Source of the DNA: Photobacterium toruni
GTDB taxonomy: Bacteria; Pseudomonadota; Gammaproteobacteria; Enterobacterales; Vibrionaceae
Direction of reading: 5' to 3'
DNA: 64,000 nucleotides
Assembly: GCF_024529955.1 (NCBI RefSeq)
Contig: NZ_AP024854.1
Location: 248,001 to 312,000 of the forward strand
Shown: piece by piece, positions 44,482 through 53,132 of the stretch
Layout: every line of letters begins with the position of its first letter
How positions within the stretch are numbered: the stretch's first letter is position 1
Notes under the pieces: model-generated
Database searches by the model: none
The model's input: only the letters and a program-made list of their open reading frames with translations
Told to the model about the DNA's origin: nothing
Made by a program: the position numbers and the translations under genes

Positions 44482-46116
44482 ATGCGTCGAGTCATTTTAG
44501 CTATTATGATTTCATCATTAGTTGGTTGTTCAACTAATATGGGACACCATAATCCTACAGATATAAAACAAGCATTAAATAACGCGGCTAATGAGTCAAG
44601 CAGTCGGCCCCAGTTTACGTTACCACCATCAGTAAGTGCTGATTTGATGCCAGCATTAGAAAGTAAACCAGTATCTAAGAAAGTATTAGATAAACGTTTT
44701 CGAATCAATGCAAAGAATGTTGATGCAAATGTATTTTTTACGAGTTTAGTGAAAGGAACGCCTTTTAATATTGTTATTGATCCTAATGTTAAGGGGCGAA
44801 TTACAATGAAATTAAAAGATGTTACTTTAGATAATGTTTTAGATGTCGCCTCAGATATTTATGGATATCACATTACTCGTCAAGGCAATATCATTCAAGT
44901 TTTTCCTGCAACATTACGTACCGATGTTATTCCCGTAAACTATTTACAGTTACAGCGTAAAGGTGTGTCACTCACATCGATTACAACGGGATCAACGACG
45001 GATAATGATAACGGCAATAATAACGATAGTAACAACAATAACAATAATAACAACGATAGTGATAATAATAATAGTGATAACAATAGTGACAATACCACAA
45101 CGGGCGGTACAACAATTGAAACAACGTCTAAGAGTGATTTTTGGGCGCAATTAGAAAAAGTCGTTAGTGGAATGATCGGTAAAGGAGATGGCCGTAATGT
45201 TATGGTCTCACCTCAAGCTGGATTAATTTCAGTGCGCGCTTACCCCAATGAACTTCGAGAAGTGAAACAATTTCTAGGTATGTCGCAAACACGCTTAACC
45301 CGTCAGGTGGTATTAGAAGCAAAAATTATGGAAGTCACACTTGATGATAGTTATCAACAAGGCATTGATTGGAATAATTTAACCAGCAGCCTTGGTGGTT
45401 CTGTTGGCGCTGTTGTTAAAGGTACGCGCGGTGCCGTTGCAAATATCGTGAATGGTCAAGCTAACATAACAATCACTGATGGTAATTTTAGTGCTGTAAT
45501 GAGCTTTTTATCCACTCAGGGTGATTTAAATGTGTTATCTAGTCCTCGAGTGACTGCCGCAAATAACCAAAAGGCAGTGATCAAAGTGGGTGGTGATGAA
45601 TATTTTGTTACCAATATTTCAAGCAGTAATGTTTCTGGTGATAATAGTAGTGCAGCGCCAGATATTAAATTAACCCCATTCTTCTCTGGTATCTCTCTTG
45701 ATGTTACGCCACAAATTGATAATAACGGTGGTGTACTATTGCATGTACATCCTGTTGTTGTTGACGTGCAAAATGATGTTAAAAGTGTTGATTTGGGCGA
45801 AAAATACGGAACTTATCAATTACCATTAGCAAAGAGTACTATTCGTGAATCAGACTCTATTATTCATGCTCGTTCAGGGGATGTTGTCGTTATCGGTGGT
45901 TTAATGAAAACGAGCTATAGTGATCAAGTAACTAAGGTTCCACTGCTTGGTGATATTCCTGTTCTTGGTAATTTATTCCGTCACACCAATAGAGTGAAAC
46001 ATAAAACAGAATTAGTCATTTTGTTAAAACCGACAGTGGTTACTGATCATACTTGGCAGCAAGAAATTGAACGATCTCGTTCTTTAATTAATCAGTGGTT
46101 TCCTGACGAAGCTTAA
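44482..46116 (+). CDS. mshL: MSHA secretin MshL
   Basis: MshL forms the outer-membrane pore for the MSHA pilus. The 544-residue product starts with a lipoprotein signal whose lipobox is LVGC (Cys16). N-terminal secretin domains follow (FNIVIDPNVKGRITMKLKDV), and the C-terminal secretin barrel has VVVIGGLMKTSYSDQVTKVP and PLLGDIPVLGNLFR. Residues 174-204 are an insert made almost only of Asn, Asp and Ser, placed between N-domains and barrel. Confidence 0.93.
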   Translation: MRRVILAIMISSLVGCSTNMGHHNPTDIKQALNNAANESSSRPQFTLPPSVSADLMPALESKPVSKKVLDKRFRINAKNVDANVFFTSLVKGTPFNIVIDPNVKGRITMKLKDVTLDNVLDVASDIYGYHITRQGNIIQVFPATLRTDVIPVNYLQLQRKGVSLTSITTGSTTDNDNGNNNDSNNNNNNNNDSDNNNSDNNSDNTTTGGTTIETTSKSDFWAQLEKVVSGMIGKGDGRNVMVSPQAGLISVRAYPNELREVKQFLGMSQTRLTRQVVLEAKIMEVTLDDSYQQGIDWNNLTSSLGGSVGAVVKGTRGAVANIVNGQANITITDGNFSAVMSFLSTQGDLNVLSSPRVTAANNQKAVIKVGGDEYFVTNISSSNVSGDNSSAAPDIKLTPFFSGISLDVTPQIDNNGGVLLHVHPVVVDVQNDVKSVDLGEKYGTYQLPLAKSTIRESDSIIHARSGDVVVIGGLMKTSYSDQVTKVPLLGDIPVLGNLFRHTNRVKHKTELVILLKPTVVTDHTWQQEIERSRSLINQWFPDEA

Positions 46117-46170
46117 GTCGTCATTTTTCGATTTCTGTTATAGAAACGTCTAACTTTGTTTGCTCATTAA

Positions 46171-46210
46171 AAAGGTCTTAGCTGTTATTTGTTATAACGG
46201 TTAGGCCTTT
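46171..46210. other. Imperfect hairpin between mshL and mshN
   Basis: AAAGGTC pairs with GGCCTTT, and inside it CTGTTAT pairs with ATAACGG, with two G-U pairs. No T-tract follows on the plus strand; T5 follows on the minus strand. It lies where mshM is normally found. Confidence 0.55.
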
Positions 46211-46231
46211 ATTAATAAAAAAGAAACTGTG

Positions 46232-47092
46232 ATGAAAATAAAAAATTTTGCTCAAAAGAGAAGATTAATATCGCTATATAGCGTTATGTTTAGTTGTTTG
46301 AGTATGATGATAAGTACCGTAACAATGCCTGTGATGGCGGCAACTGATGATAGTGTTAGTACGTCAGTTATCACTGATCATGATGAACAAAGTGTTTATG
46401 ATGATGGATACAATAAAGGTTATGAACAAGCATTAGCTGAAGAACATCAAAAACAAAAAATAGTATCGCCACCAATTAAAAGTGAATTATCGATCGAAGC
46501 CGTATCATTAACGCCGAATGAATTAGCAAATGTTGAATATCTCAATGCAGAAAAAGCCTTAGATCAGCAAAATAGTAAACAGGCTGCCTTAAATCTAGAA
46601 TCAGCATTGTATTATCGTCCCGACTGGGTCATGGCAAGACAAAAATTAGCTGCATTATATTATGGCAGAGGTAATGTTCAAGAGGCGATAGCAACACTTG
46701 AACGCGGATTATCTACTCAGCCAAATCAAGCGGATTTAAGGTTAACATTAGCAAAATTATTAATGAATGAGTCACAGTTTCAGGCGGCATTGACGGTACT
46801 GGATGAAAAAAGTGGCCATATGAGCATTCAGTATCTTGCCATGCGTGGTGCACTGGCTCAGCAGTTAAACCATAATAATATAGCGCTTGCGTGTTACCAA
46901 AAATTAATTCAACGAGCGCCTAAAGATGGCCGTTGGTGGATGGGCTTAGCCATTGTTCAAGAGCGAACTAAAGCCATTAATCAAGCGTTAGCGTCTTACC
47001 AGCAGGCGTTAGATTTAGGCAATATATCGTCTTCTTCTCAACTGTTTATTCAACAACGGTTGGCTAAGATTAAACCGCAACATAAGGCGTAA
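46232..47092 (+). CDS. mshN: MSHA biogenesis protein MshN, TPR protein with Sec signal
   Basis: The 286-residue product has a basic N-terminus and a hydrophobic stretch ending MPVMA, which looks like a cleavable signal peptide. An acidic Gly/Tyr stretch (YDDGYNKGYEQALAEE) follows, then at least three TPR-like repeats (EYLNAEKALDQQ, YYGRGNVQEAIATLERGL, ACYQKLIQRAPKDGRWWMGL). Vibrio MshN proteins, as I recall, are longer and membrane-anchored. I chose the ATG at 46232. It follows mshL directly, without mshM, and lies 3 bp before mshE. Confidence 0.8.
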   Translation: MKIKNFAQKRRLISLYSVMFSCLSMMISTVTMPVMAATDDSVSTSVITDHDEQSVYDDGYNKGYEQALAEEHQKQKIVSPPIKSELSIEAVSLTPNELANVEYLNAEKALDQQNSKQAALNLESALYYRPDWVMARQKLAALYYGRGNVQEAIATLERGLSTQPNQADLRLTLAKLLMNESQFQAALTVLDEKSGHMSIQYLAMRGALAQQLNHNNIALACYQKLIQRAPKDGRWWMGLAIVQERTKAINQALASYQQALDLGNISSSSQLFIQQRLAKIKPQHKA

Positions 47093-47095
47093 AAT

Positions 47096-48805
47096 ATGTC
47101 TCTTCGATTACGAAAGCGCCTCGGCGATCTTCTTGTTGATGCTAATATTATTACTCAAAATGATCTTGATTTAGCCTTAGCAAAACATCAACAAACAGGC
47201 AGAAAACTTGGCGATACGCTCATTAATATGGGCTTTTTAACAGAAACAGAAATGCTCCAATTCTTGGCTCAACAATTAGGAATTGCCTTAGTTGATTTGA
47301 CGAGAATTGATATTGATAGCGATAGTATTACTTTATTATCCGAAGTAAATGCCCGTCGTTTACGCGCATTAGTCCTTGGGCGACAAGGAAATACTGTTCG
47401 AGTTGCAATGAGTGATCCTGCTGATTTAACCTCTCAAGAGGCCGTGTTTGATCTCCTTCATAATTATCAGGTTGAATTAGTCATCGCTCCTGAACGTCAA
47501 TTGCTTGCTGCTTTTGATCGTTACTATCGTCGAACTAAAGAAATAGCTTCTTTTGCTGAGCAACTAAAGGCTGAACATCAATCAGACCAAGGTTTTTCTT
47601 ACGGTATGGAAGATACCGATAAAGAAAAAGTGACGGTTGTTAAGTTAATTAACTCATTGTTTGAAGATGCGATTCAAGTAGGTGCATCGGATATTCATAT
47701 TGAACCTGATGCTGATGTATTACGTATTCGACAACGGATTGATGGGGTTCTACATGAAACGCTATTAAAAGAAAATAGTGTCTCTGCCGCATTGGTTTTA
47801 CGGCTAAAATTAATGAGTGGTTTGGACATATCTGAGAAACGATTGCCACAAGATGGTCGTTTTAATATAAAAGTCCGTGATCATTCGGTTGATGTCCGTA
47901 TCTCCACCATGCCTATTCAACATGGTGAGTCGGTAGTTATGCGATTGTTAGATCAATCCGCGGGTATTCTTAGCCTTGATGAAATTGGTATGCCTGCAGA
48001 GTTGGTTGAGCGTTTTCGTCGGCAATTAAAGCGCCCTCATGGCATGCTGTTAGTTACGGGGCCAACAGGTTCTGGTAAAACCACCACACTTTATGGCGCT
48101 TTAAATGAGTTAAATAAACCAGGTAAAAAGCTGATCACGGCTGAAGATCCAGTGGAATATCGTTTACCCCGAGTTAACCAAGTACAGGTAAATAATCGTA
48201 TTGGATTAACATTTTCATCTATTTTAAGAACTTTTTTACGCCAAGATCCAGATGTAATTTTAATTGGTGAAATGCGTGATCAAGAAACCGTTGAAATTGG
48301 TTTGCGTGCAGCATTAACCGGCCACCTTGTTCTTTCAACCTTACACACGAATGATGCTATTGACAGTGCATTACGAATGATTGATATGGAAGCGCCAGGT
48401 TACTTAGTCGCGAGTTCTGTGCGAGCAGTATTAGCCCAGCGTTTAGTCCGTCGTATTTGTCCTGATTGTATCGAAGATGATGTCTTAGATGAAAGTCAAT
48501 TAACATGGGTAGAAAAACGATTTCCGGCATATGAAAAACAATTATTTCGTCATGGCCGAGGTTGTCATAGCTGTAACTTTAGTGGCTATAAAGGTCGAAT
48601 TGGTGTGTTTGAGTTACTTGAAATGCGTCAAAATATGATGGATGCATTACGTGAAAATAATGCGGTGCTTTTTACGCAATTGGCCCGAAAAAGTGACGGT
48701 TATAAACCTTTAATTGAATCTGCCATGGAATTAGCATTATCAGGTAAAACCTCTATTGATGAAGTTTTGATACTTGGTGAAGGGGATATACTTGATGATT
48801 TGTAA
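47096..48805 (+). CDS. mshE: MSHA extension ATPase MshE
   Basis: MshE is the GspE/PilB-family motor that powers pilus extension; in V. cholerae it is activated by c-di-GMP. The N-terminal MshEN domain has two repeats (RKRLGDLLVDANIITQNDL and GRKLGDTLINMGFLTETEM). The ATPase core has Walker A GPTGSGKTTT (Lys328), Asp box DPDVILIGEMRD, and His box STLHTND. A tetracysteine zinc motif, CPDC with CHSC, lies near the C-terminus. The 569 residues are full length. Confidence 0.95.
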   Translation: MSLRLRKRLGDLLVDANIITQNDLDLALAKHQQTGRKLGDTLINMGFLTETEMLQFLAQQLGIALVDLTRIDIDSDSITLLSEVNARRLRALVLGRQGNTVRVAMSDPADLTSQEAVFDLLHNYQVELVIAPERQLLAAFDRYYRRTKEIASFAEQLKAEHQSDQGFSYGMEDTDKEKVTVVKLINSLFEDAIQVGASDIHIEPDADVLRIRQRIDGVLHETLLKENSVSAALVLRLKLMSGLDISEKRLPQDGRFNIKVRDHSVDVRISTMPIQHGESVVMRLLDQSAGILSLDEIGMPAELVERFRRQLKRPHGMLLVTGPTGSGKTTTLYGALNELNKPGKKLITAEDPVEYRLPRVNQVQVNNRIGLTFSSILRTFLRQDPDVILIGEMRDQETVEIGLRAALTGHLVLSTLHTNDAIDSALRMIDMEAPGYLVASSVRAVLAQRLVRRICPDCIEDDVLDESQLTWVEKRFPAYEKQLFRHGRGCHSCNFSGYKGRIGVFELLEMRQNMMDALRENNAVLFTQLARKSDGYKPLIESAMELALSGKTSIDEVLILGEGDILDDL

Positions 48806-48821
48806 CAATAGAGGCTAAGCA

Positions 48822-50042
48822 ATGGCTGTATTTAGTTATCGTGGGCGAACGGATAGAGGTCAGCTTAAGCGTGGTACGATTGAAGCATCTAGTGAAAATA
48901 GTGCTGCTGATTTATTATTACGCCAAGGTGTGATCCCGCTTGATATTCAAGAAATAAAAGTATCAGCTAAATCATTTGATTTAATGGCATTATTTCAATC
49001 ACAGTTACCTCTTGAAGTGCTGGTGATTTTTTGTCGACAGTTATATAGCCTAACCAAGGCGGGTGTACCTTTATTGCGAGCGTTTAATGGTTTATCGCAA
49101 AGTACAACGCATAAACTATTAAAAGAAACATTAGCAACTGTGACGTCGGATTTGACCAATGGTCGAGCGTTATCTACATCGATGCAGCAACATCCTAGAG
49201 TTTTTTCTCGACTATTTATTTCGATGATCCATGTTGGTGAGAATACTGGACGGTTAGATGATATTTTGCTGCAATTGGCAAATTATTATGAGCAAGAGAT
49301 GAAAACGCGTCGTCAAATTTCTTCTGCGATGCGTTATCCAACTTTTGTTATGATGTCGATTGTTATTGCGATGGGGATTTTAAATACCAAAGTGATTCCA
49401 CAATTTGCCTCAATGTTCTCACGGTTTGGGGTTGAGTTGCCTCTGCCTACGCGAATTTTAATTGGCACCTCTAATTTTTTCGTTCATTACTGGTTAGCGA
49501 TGACACTGGGCGCAATAGCGGTGTGGTTTGCGATCCGTTTATGGCGTAATACGGAAAAAGGTCAAGAAAAATGGGATCATTGGCGGTTAAGAATGCCGAT
49601 CACCGGTTCAATCGTTAATCGTGCTCAAATGGCGCGTTTTTCACGGACCTTTGCATTAATGCTTCGTGCCGGTGTCCCGCTAAATAGTGCAATTCAAATG
49701 TCTGCCGAATCGTTAGGTAATGCTTTTTTAGAAAAACGCTTAATTGACATGAAAACAGGGATTGAAGGCGGTAGCAGTATTGCGCATATGGCGCGGCAAT
49801 CAGAGGTTTTTACCCCCCTAGTGTTACAGATGATTGCGGTAGGTGAAGAGACGGGTCAGGTGGATGATCTCCTATTAGAAGCGGCAGAATTTTATGATCG
49901 CGAAGTAGAGTATGATTTACAAACATTAACCGCGAGAATTGAACCGATTATGTTAGTTGTCGTTGCGGGTATTGTATTGATGCTTGCATTAGGTATTTTC
50001 TTACCTATGTGGGGCATGCTTAATGTCGCCCAGCATGGATAA
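48822..50042 (+). CDS. mshG: MSHA inner-membrane platform protein MshG
   Basis: MshG is the PilC/GspF-type platform that couples MshE to pilin extraction. The 406-residue product has two T2SSF domains (about 70-190 and 270-395) with paired motifs MIHVGENTGRLDDIL and MIAVGEETGQVDDLL, and membrane segments near 172-192, 220-240 and 375-398. It follows mshE by 16 bp and overlaps mshF. Confidence 0.94.
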   Translation: MAVFSYRGRTDRGQLKRGTIEASSENSAADLLLRQGVIPLDIQEIKVSAKSFDLMALFQSQLPLEVLVIFCRQLYSLTKAGVPLLRAFNGLSQSTTHKLLKETLATVTSDLTNGRALSTSMQQHPRVFSRLFISMIHVGENTGRLDDILLQLANYYEQEMKTRRQISSAMRYPTFVMMSIVIAMGILNTKVIPQFASMFSRFGVELPLPTRILIGTSNFFVHYWLAMTLGAIAVWFAIRLWRNTEKGQEKWDHWRLRMPITGSIVNRAQMARFSRTFALMLRAGVPLNSAIQMSAESLGNAFLEKRLIDMKTGIEGGSSIAHMARQSEVFTPLVLQMIAVGEETGQVDDLLLEAAEFYDREVEYDLQTLTARIEPIMLVVVAGIVLMLALGIFLPMWGMLNVAQHG

Positions 50043-50484
50043 ATTTAAGTCTGAAGTACGTTTAAAAAATATGGCTTGGGCTGCGGTAATATTATTACTA
50101 ATTAGCGTGCTGCTATATAAGTGGCAACAAGTTGAGAATAAAGCCGAAGCCACTCAACTTATATTAACCCAAAATAATCTTTATCAAGGTGCGGTAAACT
50201 TAAAACAACAATGGGAAATGAATAATAAACCCTATCGTGATCATATTGATGGCATTGATTTTCAATATACTCAACGAGGCTGGCCAATTGTTACTATTGA
50301 TAATAAACTTAATTGCGAAAAATTATGGCTATTACTTACCAATAATATTAATTATAGAAGTAATAATGAATCCTTATATATTAAAAATAGTAAATTAACG
50401 GCTAAAAATCATTGTACTTATATACTTAATAATAAAGCATTGGCAATTTTTTATATTAATGGCAAAATACACATCGTGATTTAA
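50023..50484 (+). CDS. mshF: MSHA biogenesis protein MshF
   Basis: The 153-residue product has one membrane segment at about 17-33 and a small extracytoplasmic domain with three cysteines. Position between mshG and mshB is the basis for the name; the function is not established. I chose the ATG at 50023, overlapping mshG by 20 bp; an ATG four codons later is possible. Confidence 0.75.
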   Translation: MSPSMDKFKSEVRLKNMAWAAVILLLISVLLYKWQQVENKAEATQLILTQNNLYQGAVNLKQQWEMNNKPYRDHIDGIDFQYTQRGWPIVTIDNKLNCEKLWLLLTNNINYRSNNESLYIKNSKLTAKNHCTYILNNKALAIFYINGKIHIVI

Positions 50485-50485
50485 T

Positions 50486-50506
50486 ATTGCTACATTATAT
50501 AGCAAT
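50486..50506. other. Hairpin at the end of the mshI-mshF block
   Basis: ATTGCTA (50486-50492) pairs perfectly with TAGCAAT (50500-50506), starting 2 bp after mshF. T5 occurs only about 7 bp later, so it may be a poor terminator closing the assembly-gene block before mshB. Confidence 0.4.
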
Positions 50507-50529
50507 AAGGAATATTTTTAAGTAATCAG

Positions 50530-50554
50530 TTGATATATTGTAATAAAGTATCAA
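50530..50554. promoter_or_regulatory. Inverted repeat upstream of mshB
   Basis: TTGATA (50530-50535) and TATCAA (50549-50554) are inverted copies 13 bp apart, about 55 bp before mshB. It could be a regulator site or part of an mshB promoter. Six-base arms are weak evidence in AT-rich DNA. Confidence 0.3.
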
Positions 50555-50607
50555 TTGGTAATCGACTTCAGTTATTTAATAAATCAGTGAGTTAAAAAGG
50601 ATTTAAA

Positions 50608-51246
50608 ATGAAAAAACATAATGGCTTTTCATTAATAGAACTTGTCGTTGTGATTATCATTTTAGGAATATTAGCAGCAACTGCATTACCTCGATTTATG
50701 AATATTACCGATGCTGCAAAAAAATCAGCCATTGAAGCTATGGCTGGTGGATTTGCGACGGCAGTCGTTTCAACTCGAGCGCAATGGGAAGCTTATGGTC
50801 GTCCTGTCGATCGTAGCAATAATAATATTGTTAATTATGATGGTACTGAATTTAAGTTAACCAATGTTGATCAACAAAAAAACATTCGCATGGGTTATCC
50901 CTTTGCGTTAAATAGCAGTAACACTGTTGATGTGCTTGATATAACCGCTAATGATTGCTTAGATTTGTTAGAGGAGTTAATGCAGAATCCACCATTAGCA
51001 ACAACATCGAAAAATACAGTTGCTGGTAGTAAGGCATTGTTTTATGTCACTGTTGAAAATGTAAAAATTAAAGATATTAATGGTATTAATCCTCAAGGAA
51101 TTATTACTGAAGCAAAACAATGTCGCTATTATCAATTAGCGTCAGCAAGTAAAAACAGTGCGGGTGATATTAATCCATTAGCCGGACATTCGTTTACCTA
51201 CAAACCGACATTAGGTCGGGTTGAAGTTGAATTGCAACAGCAATAG
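50608..51246 (+). CDS. mshB: MSHA minor pilin MshB
   Basis: The 212-residue prepilin has a short leader (MKKHNG) before the cleavage site, followed by [20 protein letters not shown], with Glu5 of the mature protein. The globular domain has two cysteines, near residues 113 and 173. AAAAAGGA precedes the ATG. Family minor pilins help start or tip the fibre. It ends 11 bp before the first mshA-type gene. Confidence 0.88.
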   Translation: MKKHNGFSLIELVVVIIILGILAATALPRFMNITDAAKKSAIEAMAGGFATAVVSTRAQWEAYGRPVDRSNNNIVNYDGTEFKLTNVDQQKNIRMGYPFALNSSNTVDVLDITANDCLDLLEELMQNPPLATTSKNTVAGSKALFYVTVENVKIKDINGINPQGIITEAKQCRYYQLASASKNSAGDINPLAGHSFTYKPTLGRVEVELQQQ

Positions 51247-51257
51247 AGAGAAGTTAT

Positions 51258-51818
51258 CTGAAACGACAACAAGGTTTTACCTTAATTGAATTAGTGGTTG
51301 TGATTGTTATTCTAGGTATTTTAGCAGTTACTGCCGCACCTAAGTTTATGAACCTGCAAGGTGATGCTCGTAATGCGTCACTACAAGGTCTAAAAGGTGC
51401 TATTCAAGGCGCAGCAGCTATTGTTTACGGTAAGGCGGCGATTCAAGGTGTTGAATCATCACAAGATAGAGTCAAAGTTGGTGCTGTAAATACTATTTAT
51501 GGTTACCCCGATATATCTTCTGGCGGTATTGTTGCTGCATTAGCGGGTAGTGATGATTGGGATTACTCTAATCGAACAGTGGACGTAAAAGTGAAAGCTG
51601 CTACAGGTGCTGTTGTAACAATAGAAGGGCAGTTATTTACCTTTAAACAATATGCTCATAATGCATTGCAGAAAATAGATCTTACTGTTACCGGCGGTAC
51701 TGTTTCAGTTACGGAAGGTAATAACGCTATCCCTAAAAACTGTTTCTTAGTCTACGTGCCTGCTGTTAAAAATAGCATTGCACAAGTGTTCATGCCAACA
51801 AATGCTTGTAAAGACTAG
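51258..51818 (+). CDS. mshA: MSHA major-type pilin, copy 1, with apparent CTG start
   Basis: The frame encodes a complete class IVa prepilin: leader KRQQG, then [20 protein letters not shown], and a C-terminal disulfide pair (KNCFLVYV and TNACKD). At the position where copies 2 and 3 have ATG, this one has CTG (51258-51260), and no ATG, GTG or TTG in frame could keep the leader. AGAGAG lies just upstream. Starting at the GTG at 51294 would remove the cleavage site. From CTG the product has 186 residues. It may be expressed weakly, be a silent donor copy, or reflect a sequence error. Confidence 0.72.
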   Translation: MKRQQGFTLIELVVVIVILGILAVTAAPKFMNLQGDARNASLQGLKGAIQGAAAIVYGKAAIQGVESSQDRVKVGAVNTIYGYPDISSGGIVAALAGSDDWDYSNRTVDVKVKAATGAVVTIEGQLFTFKQYAHNALQKIDLTVTGGTVSVTEGNNAIPKNCFLVYVPAVKNSIAQVFMPTNACKD

Positions 51819-51840
51819 GATTATCGTTTGATATTATAGA

Positions 51841-51862
51841 TGAGAGATCTGTGTTTCTCTCA
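51841..51862 (+). other. Intercistronic hairpin between pilin copies 1 and 2
   Basis: TGAGAGA (51841-51847) pairs with TCTCTCA (51856-51862). It is followed by a segment (GTTATTAAATACATTGAAAG) also found in near-identical form before copy 3. It may stabilise or process pilin mRNA. Confidence 0.6.
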
Positions 51863-51892
51863 GTTATTAAATACATTGAAAGAGAAAATAAC

Positions 51893-52468
51893 ATGAAAAA
51901 ACAACAAGGTTTTACCCTAATCGAACTGGTCGTTGTGATCGTTATTCTAGGTATTTTAGCTGTTACTGCAGCGCCTAAATTTATGAATCTGCAAGGCGAT
52001 GCACGTAATGCATCTCTACAAGGCTTGAAAGGTGCTATTCAAGGCGCAGCTGGCATTGTTTATGGTAAAGCGGCGATTGCTGGAATTGAAGATACAGCTG
52101 CTTCTGCTGGTGTTTCTGTTGCTGTGGGGACAGGTAAGGTATTAACTAATTATGGTTATCCAACAGCGACTACTGGCGGTATTGATAATGCGGTTGCTGG
52201 TGTGGGCGGTACAAATACTGATTGGGCGGTGAGTTCTCAGGACAATGTGACTATTGATGGTAATGGTACTGGAGCAACGAAGGGACAGCTATTTACATTT
52301 AGTCAATATAAAGATAACAAAGATAATGCAGTAACAATTACGATTGCGGATGGTAAGGTAACTACACCCCAAACAGCTATTCCTAAAAACTGTTTCTTAG
52401 TATATGTACCTGCAGTTAAGGATGGTACAGCACAAGTATTAATGCCTACAAATGCTTGTAAAGACTAA
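51893..52468 (+). CDS. mshA: MSHA major-type pilin, copy 2
   Basis: The 191-residue prepilin has leader MKKQQG and mature start [20 protein letters not shown]. The first 60 residues and the C-terminal block [16 protein letters not shown] are close to copy 1, and the central region differs. Both disulfide cysteines are present. I chose the ATG at 51893, which gives a normal leader, rather than an upstream start. GAAAGAGAA precedes it. Confidence 0.93.
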   Translation: MKKQQGFTLIELVVVIVILGILAVTAAPKFMNLQGDARNASLQGLKGAIQGAAGIVYGKAAIAGIEDTAASAGVSVAVGTGKVLTNYGYPTATTGGIDNAVAGVGGTNTDWAVSSQDNVTIDGNGTGATKGQLFTFSQYKDNKDNAVTITIADGKVTTPQTAIPKNCFLVYVPAVKDGTAQVLMPTNACKD

Positions 52469-52487
52469 GTATTATCGTTTTATCTTA

Positions 52488-52515
52488 TAACGAGAGGGAA
52501 TTATGCCTCTCGTTA
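52488..52515 (+). other. Intercistronic hairpin between pilin copies 2 and 3
   Basis: TAACGAGAGG (52488-52497) pairs perfectly with CCTCTCGTTA (52506-52515). Its flanks resemble those of the hairpin between copies 1 and 2, so the duplication unit included the spacer. Confidence 0.65.
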
Positions 52516-52541
52516 TTAAACACATTGAAAGAGAAAAAAAC

Positions 52542-53075
52542 ATGAAAAAACAACAAGGTTTTACCCTTATCGAATTAGTAGTAGTAATCGTAATTCTAGG
52601 TATTCTAGCTGTTACTGCTGCGCCTAAATTTATGAATCTACAAGGCGATGCGCGTCATGCATCATTAGATGGTTTACGTGGCGCAATTAATGGTGCTGCG
52701 GGTATTGTTTATGGTAAAGCTGCTATTGCTGGTCAAGAAAATTCGGCAGATCCAATAAATGTTGGTGAGTCTGATCATCAAATCCAGACGGTTTATGGCT
52801 ATCCGACAGCAACATCTGCGGGTATCGGTGCTGCACTTTCGGGTGTTAATGGCGAAGATGGTGATTTTGTTATGGGTAATCTAACATCTGGTAAACCTGG
52901 CACTGTAGAATTTACTTTTAAAAATTATGCTGCGGCAGGTAATGCACCGAAAGGATGTTACTTAACTTATACTGCAGCAACGTCTTCTGCTATTGCAACG
53001 GTTAAATTGGATCCAACTGCTTGTAAATCTGGAAATGATAAGACATTTACAGTTGTTACTACGACAAAACAATAA
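52542..53075 (+). CDS. mshA: MSHA major-type pilin, copy 3
   Basis: The 177-residue prepilin has the same leader and N-terminal helix as copy 2 but diverges after about residue 45. Its C-terminus is different: KGCYLTYTAA, then PTACKSGNDK and a 10-residue tail past the last cysteine. It is the last of the three and is followed by a strong terminator. Which copy forms the main fibre cannot be told from sequence. Confidence 0.92.
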   Translation: MKKQQGFTLIELVVVIVILGILAVTAAPKFMNLQGDARHASLDGLRGAINGAAGIVYGKAAIAGQENSADPINVGESDHQIQTVYGYPTATSAGIGAALSGVNGEDGDFVMGNLTSGKPGTVEFTFKNYAAAGNAPKGCYLTYTAATSSAIATVKLDPTACKSGNDKTFTVVTTTKQ

Positions 53076-53105
53076 ACGAGTGATGTCGATCATCGGTTAA
53101 TTATT

Positions 53106-53132
53106 AAAAGGCGCTGAAAAGCGCCTTTTTTT
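53106..53132 (+). terminator. Terminator between the pilin array and mshC
   Basis: AAAAGGCGCT pairs with AGCGCCTTTT over GAAA, with further T residues after. It should cut pilin transcripts before mshC, keeping minor pilins at lower level. Confidence 0.92.

Noticed and set aside
44963-45154. A 63-codon open frame overlapping mshL in another frame
   Set aside because: It is a shadow of the Asn/Asp-rich triplet repeat (Ile/Thr runs) and has no start signal.
51294-51818. GTG at 51294 as start of the first pilin gene
   Set aside because: It would delete the leader, the peptidase site and Glu5, making a protein that cannot enter the pilus pathway.
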